A DNA stretch of 64,000 bases from Pseudofulvibacter geojedonensis (GCF_042675745.1 NZ_JBHTJM010000002.1:124001-188000); one strand, 5' to 3'. Shown: positions 17,275 through 26,637, counted from the first letter of the stretch. Numbers and translations: made by a program. The notes: generated by a model not told the origin, from the sequence alone.

Positions 17275-18657
17275 CTAGTTCGACTCTTTCTGAGCGATTA
17301 ATTTTTTAGTTAAATAATTAAAACGTAAAAATAACAATATAGCAGAAACTGTTAAACCAGCTAATAAGCCTAACCATATTCCTGCACTTTTATATTCTGT
17401 ATGCAACCCTAAATAATAACTTATAGGGAAGCCAACTACCCAATAAGCTATAAAGGTGAACAACATTGGCATCATAACATCTTGTAAGCCCCTTAAAGCT
17501 CCTAGAACTACGACTTGCACACCATCTGATATTTGAAAAAATGCCGCAATTAAAATTAAAACACCTGCTGTTTTTACAACATCGTAAGTATTTAGTAAAT
17601 CTGCTTCATTATTGTAATTCACAAATAAGTCTGGAAACACCTTATAACCGGCAATAAAGATGCCTGCAAAGATAATCTCTATAAATAAGGTTAAAGCAAA
17701 AACTGAAAAAGCAATTCTACGCAACTCTACAAAGTTTTTCATCCCTTTTTGATTTCCTACTCTAATCATTGCAGCTACACTAAGCCCCATACCTACCATA
17801 AAAGTTAGAGATGATAATTTTAAAGCTATCTGATTTGCTGCCTGTGCGTTTTGTCCTAAAACCCCCGACAACCATATTGCAGCTGTAAAAATTGCTACCT
17901 CAAATAACATTTGCATTGAAGATGGAAAACCTAGATTTACAATCTTCTTGATGACCGATTTTTGTATAGACAACATGTTTAAATTAGTAACATACATTCT
18001 AAATTTTTCTTTAGAACGTAATAGCCACCAAATAAATAATACCATAATAATTCTAGAAACTAAAGTTCCTATTGCCGCACCAGTAATCCCTAGTTTGGGA
18101 AAACCTAACTTACCATAAATTAATAAGTAATTTAATAAGACATTAATACCATTGGCTATTAAAGTTGCCCACATAGCGTACTTGGTTTGAGACAAACCAT
18201 CTGAAAATTGCTTAAATGCTTGAAAAATAATTAATGGTATTAACGACGCCGCTACAATATTTAAATAAGGCATAGCTAGTTCTACTACTGCATCTGGCTG
18301 CTTCATATGATACATAAGTGGCTTGGCAATTAAAACTGAAGTAAATAAACCCAAGGCTAGCACTGTACACAAAAACAAACCATGTTTAAAAGCCGCTTTT
18401 ACTCTATCTTTATTTCCTTCTCCATCTGCCTCGGCAACTAAAGGTGTAATTGCTGTAGAGAACCCAATTCCTAAAGACATGGCAATAAACAAAAAGCTAT
18501 TACCTAAAGACACTGCAGCAAGTTCTGTAGTACCTATTTTACCTACCATGATATCATCTATTAAACCAACCATGGTATGACCAACCATACCCAATATTAC
18601 TGGATAGGCAAGCTTTAAGTTATAACGAAACTCTTTAGTATAATTAGAAAAATTCAA
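17275..18657 (-). CDS. MATE-family multidrug/Na+ efflux transporter (NorM type)
   Basis: A 460-aa protein with about 12 membrane helices, the normal MATE size. Early motif GMVGHTMVGLIDDIMVGKIGTTELAAVSLGNS (positions 24-55) and the second-half counterpart SSMQMLFEVAIFTAAIWLSG show the internal duplication. It is predicted to export cationic compounds in exchange for Na+ or H+. It is the first gene of a minus-strand operon with the 75-aa protein and PAP2. A TACCTTTG promoter element lies 18 bases upstream of the ATG. Confidence 0.9.
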   Translation of the reverse strand: MNFSNYTKEFRYNLKLAYPVILGMVGHTMVGLIDDIMVGKIGTTELAAVSLGNSFLFIAMSLGIGFSTAITPLVAEADGEGNKDRVKAAFKHGLFLCTVLALGLFTSVLIAKPLMYHMKQPDAVVELAMPYLNIVAASLIPLIIFQAFKQFSDGLSQTKYAMWATLIANGINVLLNYLLIYGKLGFPKLGITGAAIGTLVSRIIMVLFIWWLLRSKEKFRMYVTNLNMLSIQKSVIKKIVNLGFPSSMQMLFEVAIFTAAIWLSGVLGQNAQAANQIALKLSSLTFMVGMGLSVAAMIRVGNQKGMKNFVELRRIAFSVFALTLFIEIIFAGIFIAGYKVFPDLFVNYNNEADLLNTYDVVKTAGVLILIAAFFQISDGVQVVVLGALRGLQDVMMPMLFTFIAYWVVGFPISYYLGLHTEYKSAGIWLGLLAGLTVSAILLFLRFNYLTKKLIAQKESN

Positions 18658-18675
18658 ACCGCTGATTTAAGTGTG

Positions 18676-18709
18676 CAAAGGTAAAAGAAATACTTATCAT
18701 TTAAATCAA
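18676..18709 (-). promoter_or_regulatory. Promoter of the MATE operon
   Basis: On the minus strand TACCTTTG at 18676-18683 matches the Bacteroidota -7 consensus TAnnTTTG exactly; a TTG lies 23 bases upstream as a possible -33 element, a rather long spacing. The predicted start site is about 10 bases from the ATG, giving a very short leader. Confidence 0.5.
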
Positions 18710-18754
18710 TAGCTATTGTATTTATTATATTGCAGTATCAATAAAATTTATATT

Positions 18755-19267
18755 GTGAATACCACCAACAATACTGTACAAAAAATTGTAGAAAAATTAG
18801 ATTTACTACCGCATCCAGAAGGAGGATTTTATAAAGAAAATTATAGGAGTTCAGAATTCATCAAACAACCTCATTTACCCAATCGGTTTTCGGGTGATAG
18901 AAATTTCTCAACGGCTATTTATTTTTTGTTAACCTCTGGTAATTTTTCGGCTTTTCATAGAATTCAACAAGATGAAGTTTGGCACTTTTATGAGGGATCA
19001 CCCTTAAATGTTCATGTTATTACTCCAGAGGGAAATTATACAAAACATAAAGTTGGCCATATTCACCAAGGATTACAACCTCAGTTAATAGTACCAAAAG
19101 GATGTTGGTTTGCTTCTAACATAGATGAAGAAGATTCTTATACTTTAGTAGGGTGTACTGTTGCTCCCGGTTTTGATTTTTCTGATTTCGAATTAGCAGT
19201 AGAAAAGGACTTAAGTAAGTTATATCCGCAACATTCTCATATCATTAACCAGTTAACTAGAAGCTAA
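18755..19267 (+). CDS. Cupin_5 (DUF985) protein
   Basis: About 170 aa starting from GTG at 18755; a TTG at 18716 would add 13 residues of odd composition and is not preferred. The cupin fold is recognised from LLPHPEGGFYKENYRSS, AIYFLLTSGNFSAFHRIQQDEVWHFYEGSPL and the LIVPKGCWFAS...YTLVGCTVAPGFDF end, all hallmarks of the DUF985 group, whose members resemble sugar epimerase-like or metal-binding cupins. First of three genes spaced by 1 nt. Confidence 0.85.
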   Translation: MNTTNNTVQKIVEKLDLLPHPEGGFYKENYRSSEFIKQPHLPNRFSGDRNFSTAIYFLLTSGNFSAFHRIQQDEVWHFYEGSPLNVHVITPEGNYTKHKVGHIHQGLQPQLIVPKGCWFASNIDEEDSYTLVGCTVAPGFDFSDFELAVEKDLSKLYPQHSHIINQLTRS

Positions 19268-19268
19268 T

Positions 19269-19775
19269 ATGTCTTATCAAATACATCCTACTCCAAATAA
19301 TATTAGTTGTACGAATACTATTGCTAGAATGATCGATGGTCTTATATTTCGTTACTATTGGGCTACAGAAGGCTTAACTGATGATGATTATACTTTTAGA
19401 CCAGTTGAAGGTAGTATGAATTTAACTGAGTTGCATATGCACATATACGATTTAGCTTTTATCACCAATAAAACTTATGGTGGTTCACCTACCTATAAAA
19501 AGGAATATTTAACTAGTTTTGACAGCGCTAGACAAGAAATACTCAGATTATATGAAGATGTAAGCAATCGCTTAAAAGAAATGCAAGATGATAACCAACT
19601 CAATGAATTTGTAGTTAAACCTAAATCTTTAGATGGTGAATTTCCGTTTTGGTATACACTAAATGGACACATTGCAGACTGTTTAACTCATATTGGACAA
19701 CTAATTTCTTGGCGACGCATAAATGGTAATCCACAACCTAAAGGAGTAAATGTATTTTTAGGAAAACAACTTTAA
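19269..19775 (+). CDS. DinB-like four-helix protein
   Basis: A 168-aa protein of the DinB/DUF1569-like superfamily: a helical bundle with candidate metal-binding histidines in ELHMHIYDLAF and in NGHIADCLTHIGQLISWRR. Members include thiol-dependent S-transferases using bacillithiol or mycothiol; since bshB1 lies in this window, a bacillithiol-linked role is a fair but unproven idea. One base separates it from both neighbours, so it is in a tight operon. Confidence 0.75.
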   Translation: MSYQIHPTPNNISCTNTIARMIDGLIFRYYWATEGLTDDDYTFRPVEGSMNLTELHMHIYDLAFITNKTYGGSPTYKKEYLTSFDSARQEILRLYEDVSNRLKEMQDDNQLNEFVVKPKSLDGEFPFWYTLNGHIADCLTHIGQLISWRRINGNPQPKGVNVFLGKQL

Positions 19776-19776
19776 C

Positions 19777-20238
19777 ATGACAAACAACGATATACTAAAA
19801 CGATTACGTTTTACCTTTGATTATAATGATGCCCAAATGGTGGCAATTTTTAAACTCGCCGATTATGAGGTAGAAGTAGAAGAAATGACTGCTTGGTTAA
19901 GAAAAGATAATCACCCAGATTATTTAGAACTGATTGATAAAGATTTGGCTATTTTTTTAAACGGATTAATTAACGAAAAAAGAGGTAAAAGAGAAGGTCC
20001 GCAACCTACACCAGAAAAAAGGTTAACCAATAATCTTATTTTAAAGAAACTTAAAATAGCTCTAAACCTAAAAACTGATGATATTATAGCTGTATTTGCT
20101 TTGGTAGACAGAAAGATTACGATGCCTGTTTTAAATTCTTTTTTAAGAAACCCTAAACAAGACCAATACCGCATTTGCCAAGACCAATATTTAAGGTGGT
20201 TTTTAAGTGGTCTGCAAGCTAAGTATAGATCAAAATAA
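19777..20238 (+). CDS. DUF1456 (YehS) protein with two repeats
   Basis: A 153-aa protein made of two copies of a unit of about 70 residues: NNDILKRLRFTFDYNDAQMVAIFKLAD and NNLILKKLKIALNLKTDDIIAVFALVD, each ended by an (L/F)LRK..P segment and a FLNGL or FLSGL motif. This is the layout of YehS/DUF1456, function unknown. Third gene of the cupin-DinB-DUF1456 operon. Confidence 0.85.
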   Translation: MTNNDILKRLRFTFDYNDAQMVAIFKLADYEVEVEEMTAWLRKDNHPDYLELIDKDLAIFLNGLINEKRGKREGPQPTPEKRLTNNLILKKLKIALNLKTDDIIAVFALVDRKITMPVLNSFLRNPKQDQYRICQDQYLRWFLSGLQAKYRSK

Positions 20239-20347
20239 TAACACAAGTACTTTTTTTATAAAACCCGGGCAATATTCTGTAAGATAACGGCGTAATATTT
20301 GATGAGAAAAATATGCTTTTTACTCGTAAAAAAATTATACTACCAAT

Positions 20348-20960
20348 ATGATACTAAAAAAAACTAACCCTATTTTTATGCTTTATCACTATTTATTCTT
20401 TTGGACAAAAAGAAAATTCAAATAATAATAGAAGCTCATACAAAAACAAAGGTTTTTTTAATATCACTAAGATATCTTTTACAAATATTAATAGCTTAGA
20501 ACGAGATATTTTCATTCCTGGGGAAGGGGGATTTTATTCAGAACTTGACGATAGTAATTCTTTTGCTTGGAGCCTTCAAACTATTAATGGTTATTTCATT
20601 TCACCTTATTTTTCTTTAGGAATTGGTGTAGGACTTGATGGTTATCATAAACCTGATTTTAATACATTTCCTATTTTCTTAGATATTAGGGGATATTTTT
20701 CAGATAAAGAAAATTCTATTTACTCGTTTCTAGATTTAGGGCCGACTTTAAATATTGGTGGAGAAAATTCTAATTTACGAAAAGGATTCTTAGCCAATAT
20801 AGGTATTGGATATAAATTTAAAATTCATAAGAATCTAAATTTAATATCAGATATATTCTATTCTCATAAAACGGTTAGCTTAACAAATGAAGGTATAGCT
20901 AAATCCAATGATAAAATAAAAGCAAACGGAATTGGTCTAAGTTTAGGTCTTATATTTTAA
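20348..20960 (+). pseudogene. Outer-membrane beta-barrel protein gene, start out of frame at an A8 run
   Basis: From 20364 to the TAA at 20958-20960 a frame stays open for 198 codons and encodes a typical small porin-like barrel: alternating strands with Gly/Asn turns and a C-terminal ...GLSLGLIF ending in Phe. The first residues in that frame (KKLTLFLCFITIYSFGQ) are a signal peptide lacking a start codon. An ATG at 20348 is in another frame and hits a stop soon after. Removing one A from the eight-A run at 20356-20363 would give MILKKLTLFLCFITIYSFGQ, a perfect signal peptide, and a 203-aa protein. It may be a sequencing indel, a pseudogene, slippage-expressed, or phase variable. Confidence 0.75.
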
Positions 20961-20979
20961 TTATTAAATTATAAGAATT

Positions 20980-22416
20980 TTACTTTTCCAACTTCTTACT
21001 CTGAATTACCTCATACTTATCAAACAAATACACTAAAGAAGTCATAGTAGCAGCTCCTAATTCTAATTCGCGTTTGTTTACATGTTCAAAGGTATCATTA
21101 GCTGCATGATGGTGGTCGAAATAACGCTGAGAGTCTGGTCTTAATCCGCACAATACATTGTCTCCTTTTAGCGGGCCAATATCTGCACCACTTCCTCCCT
21201 TTTCAAAAAAGTGAATTAAATAAGGTTTAAATAGTTTTCTCCAACTTTCTACTTTTTTAAAGTTTTCTTGAGAACAATCAAAAGAAAAACCTCTAGGTGT
21301 AAAACCTCCTGCATCACTCTCTAAAGCAAATACATGGTTTTCTCCCTTCTCTTTAGCCACTTTTGCATACTTTTTCCCTCCACGTAAACCGTTCTCTTCA
21401 TTCATAAACAATACCACTCTAATAGTATGCTTAGGTTTATAACCTGTTTCTTTAAACAAACGCAATACTTCCATAGATTGTACCACTCCTGCTCCATCAT
21501 CGTGAGCGCCATCTCCTAAATCCCACGAATCTAAATGACCACCCACTACCATAATTTTATTAGGATAGGTACTTCCTCTTATTTCTCCTATTACATTATA
21601 AGACTCTACATCTTTTAACTGTTTACAGTGCTGAGCAAAAAAGAATTGAGTTGTTGGGTCTAATTTTAACATAGAACTCAATAATTCTGCCCCGTTAGTG
21701 CTTATTGCAGCAGCAGGTATTCGTTTACTTACTGGAGTATCTCCATAACTCATTGATCCTGTATGTGGCAAATCGTCTAAACGCAAATTAACAGACCTTA
21801 CCAAAACCCCAACCGCACCATATTGAATTGCTTTCTCAGCACCTTTATATCGCTGATCTACACAACCTCCATAAGCACGAAATGTTTGAATTAAATCGGC
21901 TTGCATAGGCCTATTGTAAAAAACTATTTTGCCTTGTATTTTTTCTCTACCTAAAGTAGCTAATTCATCAAAGTTTTGTACTTCTACCACTTCGGCTTTT
22001 AATCCGCCAGCTGGTGTTGCAACAGAACCTCCTAAAGCGCAAATAGGTACCGTAGTAGTGTTACCTGGTGCCGATTCTATATAAGCAAACTCTTTAGCTC
22101 CTCTTACCCATTTAGGTACCATAACAGGTTGTAACCAAACCTTATCAAGGCCAAGTTCTTCAAGCTCATCTTTGGTATATTTAACCGCTTTTTCTGCATT
22201 ATAAGAACCAGATAATCTCCCTCCTATTTGATTAGATAAATGATCTAACCATTTGTATGATTTACCATTTAACAAAGATGTATCATAAATAGCCTTTAAC
22301 ATCTTCTCATCATCTGATTGAGCTTTTACTTCAATAAAGCCTGTAAACAATATCAAAAACAATATTAAAATATTTAACTTACCCAGCCTGCTGTTAATTT
22401 TGAAACTCTTATCCAT
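20980..22416 (-). CDS. Secreted M28-family zinc aminopeptidase
   Basis: A 478-aa exported peptidase (signal LNILILFLILFTGFIEVKAQ). The order is a protease-associated insert (about 130-260) followed by the M28 catalytic part. Metal ligands are visible in GGHLDSWDLGDGAHDDGAG (His and bridging Asp), NEENGLRGG (catalytic Glu-Glu), ALESDAGG and HHHAANDTFEHV. It should remove N-terminal residues from peptides in the periplasm. The ATG used lies 43 nt inside the upstream 188-aa gene; a later start would cut the signal peptide, so the overlap seems real. Confidence 0.85.
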   Translation of the reverse strand: MDKSFKINSRLGKLNILILFLILFTGFIEVKAQSDDEKMLKAIYDTSLLNGKSYKWLDHLSNQIGGRLSGSYNAEKAVKYTKDELEELGLDKVWLQPVMVPKWVRGAKEFAYIESAPGNTTTVPICALGGSVATPAGGLKAEVVEVQNFDELATLGREKIQGKIVFYNRPMQADLIQTFRAYGGCVDQRYKGAEKAIQYGAVGVLVRSVNLRLDDLPHTGSMSYGDTPVSKRIPAAAISTNGAELLSSMLKLDPTTQFFFAQHCKQLKDVESYNVIGEIRGSTYPNKIMVVGGHLDSWDLGDGAHDDGAGVVQSMEVLRLFKETGYKPKHTIRVVLFMNEENGLRGGKKYAKVAKEKGENHVFALESDAGGFTPRGFSFDCSQENFKKVESWRKLFKPYLIHFFEKGGSGADIGPLKGDNVLCGLRPDSQRYFDHHHAANDTFEHVNKRELELGAATMTSLVYLFDKYEVIQSKKLEK

Positions 22417-22940
22417 TCTTTTCCATTAAACTTATATATATCATACCTACTTATAGCAGCTCTATTACCTGTTGCTATAAGAACTTGAATTAAAGCTATT
22501 GACTTATTCTTATTAAAAATTGGCTCAGAAAAGTACACAAAACTATAACGGCCAAACTTTTTATAATAAGTGTTCCATCCTGCAACCCCATGCTTTTCAA
22601 ATATCCCAAACACTTCATTTTTTGTTAAGTACTCAACACTCTCAAGTTCGAAATTAATTTTTTTTGCTTTATTATTTACTTTTATTCCATTAAGAGAATT
22701 TTCACCAAAATATTTAACTATACTATCATAGCTTTTTTTATATACTTTTTTATCATTATTTACATTAACCAAATATTTATTTAACTCAAATGAATACTCA
22801 TCAATAACATAAACCTTATCCTTTCTATTTACCTTATTAACAACAGTTTGAAGTAAACTAACTATAGCTTCTTCTTTACTTTGTGATAAAGTAACATGAG
22901 AAACAACAAACAACAATAATATTAAACTTAATATTTTCAT
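22374..22940 (-). CDS. Secreted hypothetical protein (188 aa)
   Basis: A 188-aa protein with a clear signal peptide (MKILSLILLLFVVSHVTLSQ) and a mixed alpha/beta mature part ending in FNGKEWIRVSKLTAGWVS. I recognise no family; GRYSFVYFSEPIFNKNKSIALIQV is reminiscent of small periplasmic proteins of Bacteroidota with an NTF2-like feel. It overlaps ppk2 by 4 nt upstream and the M28 gene by 43 nt downstream, so all three are likely to be translated from one message. Confidence 0.65.
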   Translation of the reverse strand: MKILSLILLLFVVSHVTLSQSKEEAIVSLLQTVVNKVNRKDKVYVIDEYSFELNKYLVNVNNDKKVYKKSYDSIVKYFGENSLNGIKVNNKAKKINFELESVEYLTKNEVFGIFEKHGVAGWNTYYKKFGRYSFVYFSEPIFNKNKSIALIQVLIATGNRAAISRYDIYKFNGKEWIRVSKLTAGWVS

Positions 22941-23812
22941 TCTTGCTCTAGTTCTTTTCTATATTGATCTAAGTTGGCTTTTATCTCATCGTCTAATTCT
23001 GGCTCTTGTATATCTGTATATTCAGAAAGTGTATCATAAATAATTTTTGCTACCATATAGCGAGCAGAAGGTTTATGATCTGCTGGAATTACAAACCATG
23101 GCGCCATTTCTGTAGATGTTCTATTTATTGCATCCTGGTAACAGTCTTGGTATTTATCCCATAATTTTCTTTCCTTTAAATCACCTGGAGAAAATTTCCA
23201 ATTTTTTTCTTTTAATTCTATTCTACGCAATAAACGTTTTTTTTGTTCTTCTTTACTAAGGTTTAAGAAAAATTTAAATATTAACGTGCCATTCTCTGCT
23301 ATATGCTTTTCAAAATTTCTGATTTGCTCAAAACGTTGTTCCCAGAAAGAATTGTTTACATCTGCAACCGAGTGTATATCGGGTAAGTTTTCTCCTAAAA
23401 TATATTCTGGATGCACTCTAGTAACTAATACATTTTCATAATGAGTTCTATTAAAAATAGCAAATTTACCTCTGGCTGGTAAAGCCATATAGTGCCTCCA
23501 TAAATAATCGTGGCTTCTTTCTAAATCGGTAGGCACCTTAAAACTGTGTACTACTACACCACGAGTATTAAAATCTTTAAAAACTTCTCTTATTAAACTA
23601 TCTTTACCCGCTGTATCCATACCTTGCAAACAAACCAATACTCCATATTTACCATGAGCATAAAGGGTATCTTGAAGCTTACCTAACTTTTTTCTAAGTT
23701 TTTTTAGTTGTTTTTTTATTTTTTCTTCATCTTCATTTAAAATAACTTTTGTTGAATAACTTTCTAATTCTATCCTTTTCTTTACTTGATAATCTGTGAT
23801 TTTAAATTTCAT
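22937..23812 (-). CDS. ppk2: PPK2-family polyphosphate:nucleotide phosphotransferase
   Basis: A 291-aa kinase of the PPK2 family, usual length. Walker A-like GMDTAGKDS lies at residues 64-72, the second acidic/arginine segment at FKDFNTRGVVVHSFKVPTD, and the lid region around LWRHYMALPARGKFAIFNRTHYENVL. These enzymes phosphorylate nucleoside mono- or diphosphates with polyphosphate; the class cannot be fixed by eye. It acts in the cytosol and is the first gene of a minus-strand trio with a secreted protein and the M28 peptidase. Confidence 0.9.
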   Translation of the reverse strand: MKFKITDYQVKKRIELESYSTKVILNEDEEKIKKQLKKLRKKLGKLQDTLYAHGKYGVLVCLQGMDTAGKDSLIREVFKDFNTRGVVVHSFKVPTDLERSHDYLWRHYMALPARGKFAIFNRTHYENVLVTRVHPEYILGENLPDIHSVADVNNSFWEQRFEQIRNFEKHIAENGTLIFKFFLNLSKEEQKKRLLRRIELKEKNWKFSPGDLKERKLWDKYQDCYQDAINRTSTEMAPWFVIPADHKPSARYMVAKIIYDTLSEYTDIQEPELDDEIKANLDQYRKELEQE

Positions 23813-23886
23813 TGTTTCTTTATAAATAGAAATGAGTTTAAATATATTAAAATTTAATATCTTTCGGACTTTAATAGAACTAATTG

Positions 23887-24501
23887 ATGTCTAAAGAAAT
23901 TATAAATATTATTGCTGAAGCTTTTAAGGCTATTCCTGCTGGAAATCATTTGGTAAAACAAGACAGCAAAAGGGACAAACGTTATAAAAAATTAGGAGCT
24001 TTTGTATACAATAATGCCGTAAAAAGAAATGGTTTACGACTATCTGGAAATAAACAAGGTGTTGCAATAGCTTATATTATTGATCCCCTTAATAATAAAA
24101 AGACTTTTAAGGATTTTATTAATGATTTAAAATTTGTTTTTGGAATATCTGGACTTAAAAATGGTTTGGCTATTGCTAAACGACAAAAATACATTCAAGA
24201 GCAAAGACCAAAAGACAAAAAATATATGTACTGGGAGTTTACTGGTGTTAATCCTAACCACCAAGGAAATGATAATGGTGTTTTTGCAATGGGACAGCTA
24301 AGGGACCAGGTATATACTGAAGCCCACGAAAAGCAATTAGATATATATACCGAGACATCTATTAAAAAGAATATGATTGTCTACAGACGTTATGGATTTG
24401 ATATTTACCATGAATGGAAAATGCCAGATGGTTCTACTATGTGGTTTTTACATTATGATACTAAAAGTAAACCAGACTTTAAACCTATTTCACCTAAATA
24501 A
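23887..24501 (+). CDS. GNAT-family N-acetyltransferase-like protein
   Basis: A 204-aa protein starting at the ATG at 23887 (a TTG one codon upstream adds nothing). The C-terminal half has the GNAT ending KQLDIYTETSIKKNMIVYRRYGFDIYHEWK, where YRRYGF matches the Y-x-x-x-G-F motif of beta 6/7; the acetyl-CoA loop is less clear (ANPNHQGNDNGVFAMGQL region). A basic N-terminal part is unusual. Substrate unknown. It is followed by a strong bidirectional terminator shared with the convergent response regulator gene. Confidence 0.75.
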   Translation: MSKEIINIIAEAFKAIPAGNHLVKQDSKRDKRYKKLGAFVYNNAVKRNGLRLSGNKQGVAIAYIIDPLNNKKTFKDFINDLKFVFGISGLKNGLAIAKRQKYIQEQRPKDKKYMYWEFTGVNPNHQGNDNGVFAMGQLRDQVYTEAHEKQLDIYTETSIKKNMIVYRRYGFDIYHEWKMPDGSTMWFLHYDTKSKPDFKPISPK

Positions 24502-24533
24502 AAAAAGCGTTTCGGAATCCGAAACGCTTTTTT
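24501..24533. terminator. Bidirectional rho-independent terminator
   Basis: A 16-base A6GCGTTTCGGA arm at 24501-24516 and its exact complement at 24518-24533 ending in T6. It serves the GNAT gene on plus and, by symmetry, the response regulator gene on minus. Confidence 0.9.
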
Positions 24534-24541
24534 GTTATTTT

Positions 24542-25705
24542 TTATTTACTAGCAAAGAGTTTAACATCTTTTTCTGATATCTCTTTCTCCCCTAAAATAA
24601 TTAATCGTTCAACTACATTTCTCAATTCACGTATATTTCCTGTCCAATCGTATTCTTGGAGCAGTTTTATAGCTTTGGCCGAAAATTTCTTTTCTGCTAC
24701 ACCTTGTTCTTTTGCTATTTTTTTAGCAAAATGTTTTATTAACAAAGGTATATCATCTCTTCTATCGTTTAATGCAGGAACTTTTATTAAAATTACCGCC
24801 AAACGATGATATAAATCTTCTCTAAAATTTCCGTCTGCTATTTCCTTTTTTAAGTCTTTATTGGTTGCAGCAACCACTCTAACATTTACCTTGATATCTT
24901 TATCACTACCTACTCTCTGAATTCTACTTTCTTGCAATGCACGCAAAACTTTAGCCTGAGCTGATAAGCTCATATCTCCAATTTCATCTAAAAAAATGGT
25001 GCCTCCGTTTGCTGCTTCAAATTTACCGGCTCTATCCTTATTAGCAGAAGTAAAAGCCCCCTTTACATGACCAAATAATTCGCTTTCTATTAATTCTGAA
25101 GGAATTGCAGCACAGTTTACTTCTATCATTGGTCCTTTAGAACGCTCACTTTTTTGATGCAACCAATGTGCTACTAATTCTTTCCCTGTTCCATTAGGTC
25201 CAGTAATCAAAACTCTAGCGTCTGTTTGAGCTACTTTCTCTACCATTTCTTTTATTCTAGAAATAGCTTCACTCTCTCCTATCATTTCATAATTCTTAGA
25301 TACCTTTTTCTTTAATCGCTTATTCTCTACAACCAATTCTTTTTTATCTAGAGCATTACGAACTGTATTTAATAATCTATTTAAATCTGGTGGTTTAGAA
25401 ATATAGTCAAAAGCGCCTAAACGCATCGTATTTACAGCTGTATCTAAATCGCCATGACCTGAAATCATAACCATTGCTGTTTCTGGTTTTATCTTTTTAA
25501 CAGCTTCTAATACTTCAACACCATCCATTTTTGGCATCTTAATATCACATAAAACCAAATCATAATCTGTAGCTTTTATTTTTTCAATTCCCACCAAACC
25601 ATCTTCAGCTTCTTCTACTTGATAAGAATCGTTTTCTTCTGATAATATTTTTACTAATACGCGCCTTATAGCCGACTCGTCTTCTATTACTAATATTTTT
25701 GACAT
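24542..25705 (-). CDS. NtrC-type sigma54 response regulator lacking a C-terminal HTH
   Basis: A 387-aa protein: receiver domain (1-120) with phosphoacceptor Asp54 (LCDIKMPKMDG), then a sigma54-interaction AAA+ domain with Walker A GPNGTGKE (169-176), the GAFTGA loop in the form GAFTSA (216-221) and Walker B FLDEIGD (238-244). It stops right after the helical lid (GNIRELRNVVERL...KDVKLFASK), so the Fis-type DNA-binding domain is absent. HTH-less NtrC proteins are known to activate sigma54 from solution. No sensor kinase gene is adjacent. Confidence 0.9.
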   Translation of the reverse strand: MSKILVIEDESAIRRVLVKILSEENDSYQVEEAEDGLVGIEKIKATDYDLVLCDIKMPKMDGVEVLEAVKKIKPETAMVMISGHGDLDTAVNTMRLGAFDYISKPPDLNRLLNTVRNALDKKELVVENKRLKKKVSKNYEMIGESEAISRIKEMVEKVAQTDARVLITGPNGTGKELVAHWLHQKSERSKGPMIEVNCAAIPSELIESELFGHVKGAFTSANKDRAGKFEAANGGTIFLDEIGDMSLSAQAKVLRALQESRIQRVGSDKDIKVNVRVVAATNKDLKKEIADGNFREDLYHRLAVILIKVPALNDRRDDIPLLIKHFAKKIAKEQGVAEKKFSAKAIKLLQEYDWTGNIRELRNVVERLIILGEKEISEKDVKLFASK

Positions 25706-25809
25706 GAAATGTATTTAAATAATTTAATTGACTTGTTAATGTATATGTTTTGATTACAAAAACTTGGCCAAATCTTAATCTTTTCTAAAAATAGAAAAAA
25801 TATAATGCA

Positions 25810-26637
25810 TTAGTTATTAGTGTTTAGATAAATTTCTCGCTGTGGAAAAGGAATGGTTATATTGTGCTCTCTAAATACTTTATCTATTTCAAATCGAATA
25901 TCACTTTTAACCATAACAGCTTCAAAGCTATTATTAAGAGTAAATATTAATTTAAACTGTAAGGCGCTATCGCCAAAATCTGTAAATAATACAATAGGTT
26001 CCGGGTATTTCAGCACCGATTTATTTCTTAAAGCTACATTTAATAATAAATCTTTAACCAATTCTAAATCTGTGCCATAAGCAACTCCAACCGTAACATT
26101 TTCTCGGGTAGTTTCACCGTTTTCTGTCCAATTATATAAACTAGACGTTAGGTATTTATGGTTAGGTATAATTACAACTTTATTATCTAAAGTTACTGCC
26201 CTAGTAGTTCTTAGTTTTATATCTGTTACCTTACCAACTTTACCATCTAGCTCTAAAATATCGCCAACATGAACTGTTTGATCTATTAAAATAAATACTC
26301 CTGCTATGATATCTTGAAAAAAGGTTCGTAACGCCAAGCCAACACCAACCAATAAAGCTGTTGAAGCAGCAAGTATTGCTGTTACGTTGATACCCATATT
26401 ATCTAATGTAATAAGGCAAACTACTATATAAACAAAATACTTTACAAATGAAAAAACAGTTCTAAACTTAACTTTATCACTTAAAGGAAGTTTTTTGGTT
26501 GCTATTTTATAAACCCATTTTAAAATATAGGTAGTTATTATAAAAACAAAGACTACAAATAATAAGTGCTTAACTTTTATATGTATTTCACCTCCAAATT
26601 CAAAGTTATAATTTAATATTTCTAAAAGTTTTTCCAT
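25810..26637 (-). CDS. Small-conductance mechanosensitive channel (MscS family)
   Basis: A 275-aa protein with three membrane helices, the third being the glycine/alanine-rich pore helix ALLVGVGLALRTFFQDIIAGVFIL, followed by the beta domain (VGDILELDGKVGKVTDIKLRTT, PNHKYL) and the cytoplasmic alpha/beta vestibule ending IPFPQREIYL. It should open on hypo-osmotic shock to release solutes. Its start lies next to the end of the ABC permease gene (a 0-nt gap), so it is the last gene of the ABC operon. Confidence 0.9.
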   Translation of the reverse strand: MEKLLEILNYNFEFGGEIHIKVKHLLFVVFVFIITTYILKWVYKIATKKLPLSDKVKFRTVFSFVKYFVYIVVCLITLDNMGINVTAILAASTALLVGVGLALRTFFQDIIAGVFILIDQTVHVGDILELDGKVGKVTDIKLRTTRAVTLDNKVVIIPNHKYLTSSLYNWTENGETTRENVTVGVAYGTDLELVKDLLLNVALRNKSVLKYPEPIVLFTDFGDSALQFKLIFTLNNSFEAVMVKSDIRFEIDKVFREHNITIPFPQREIYLNTNN

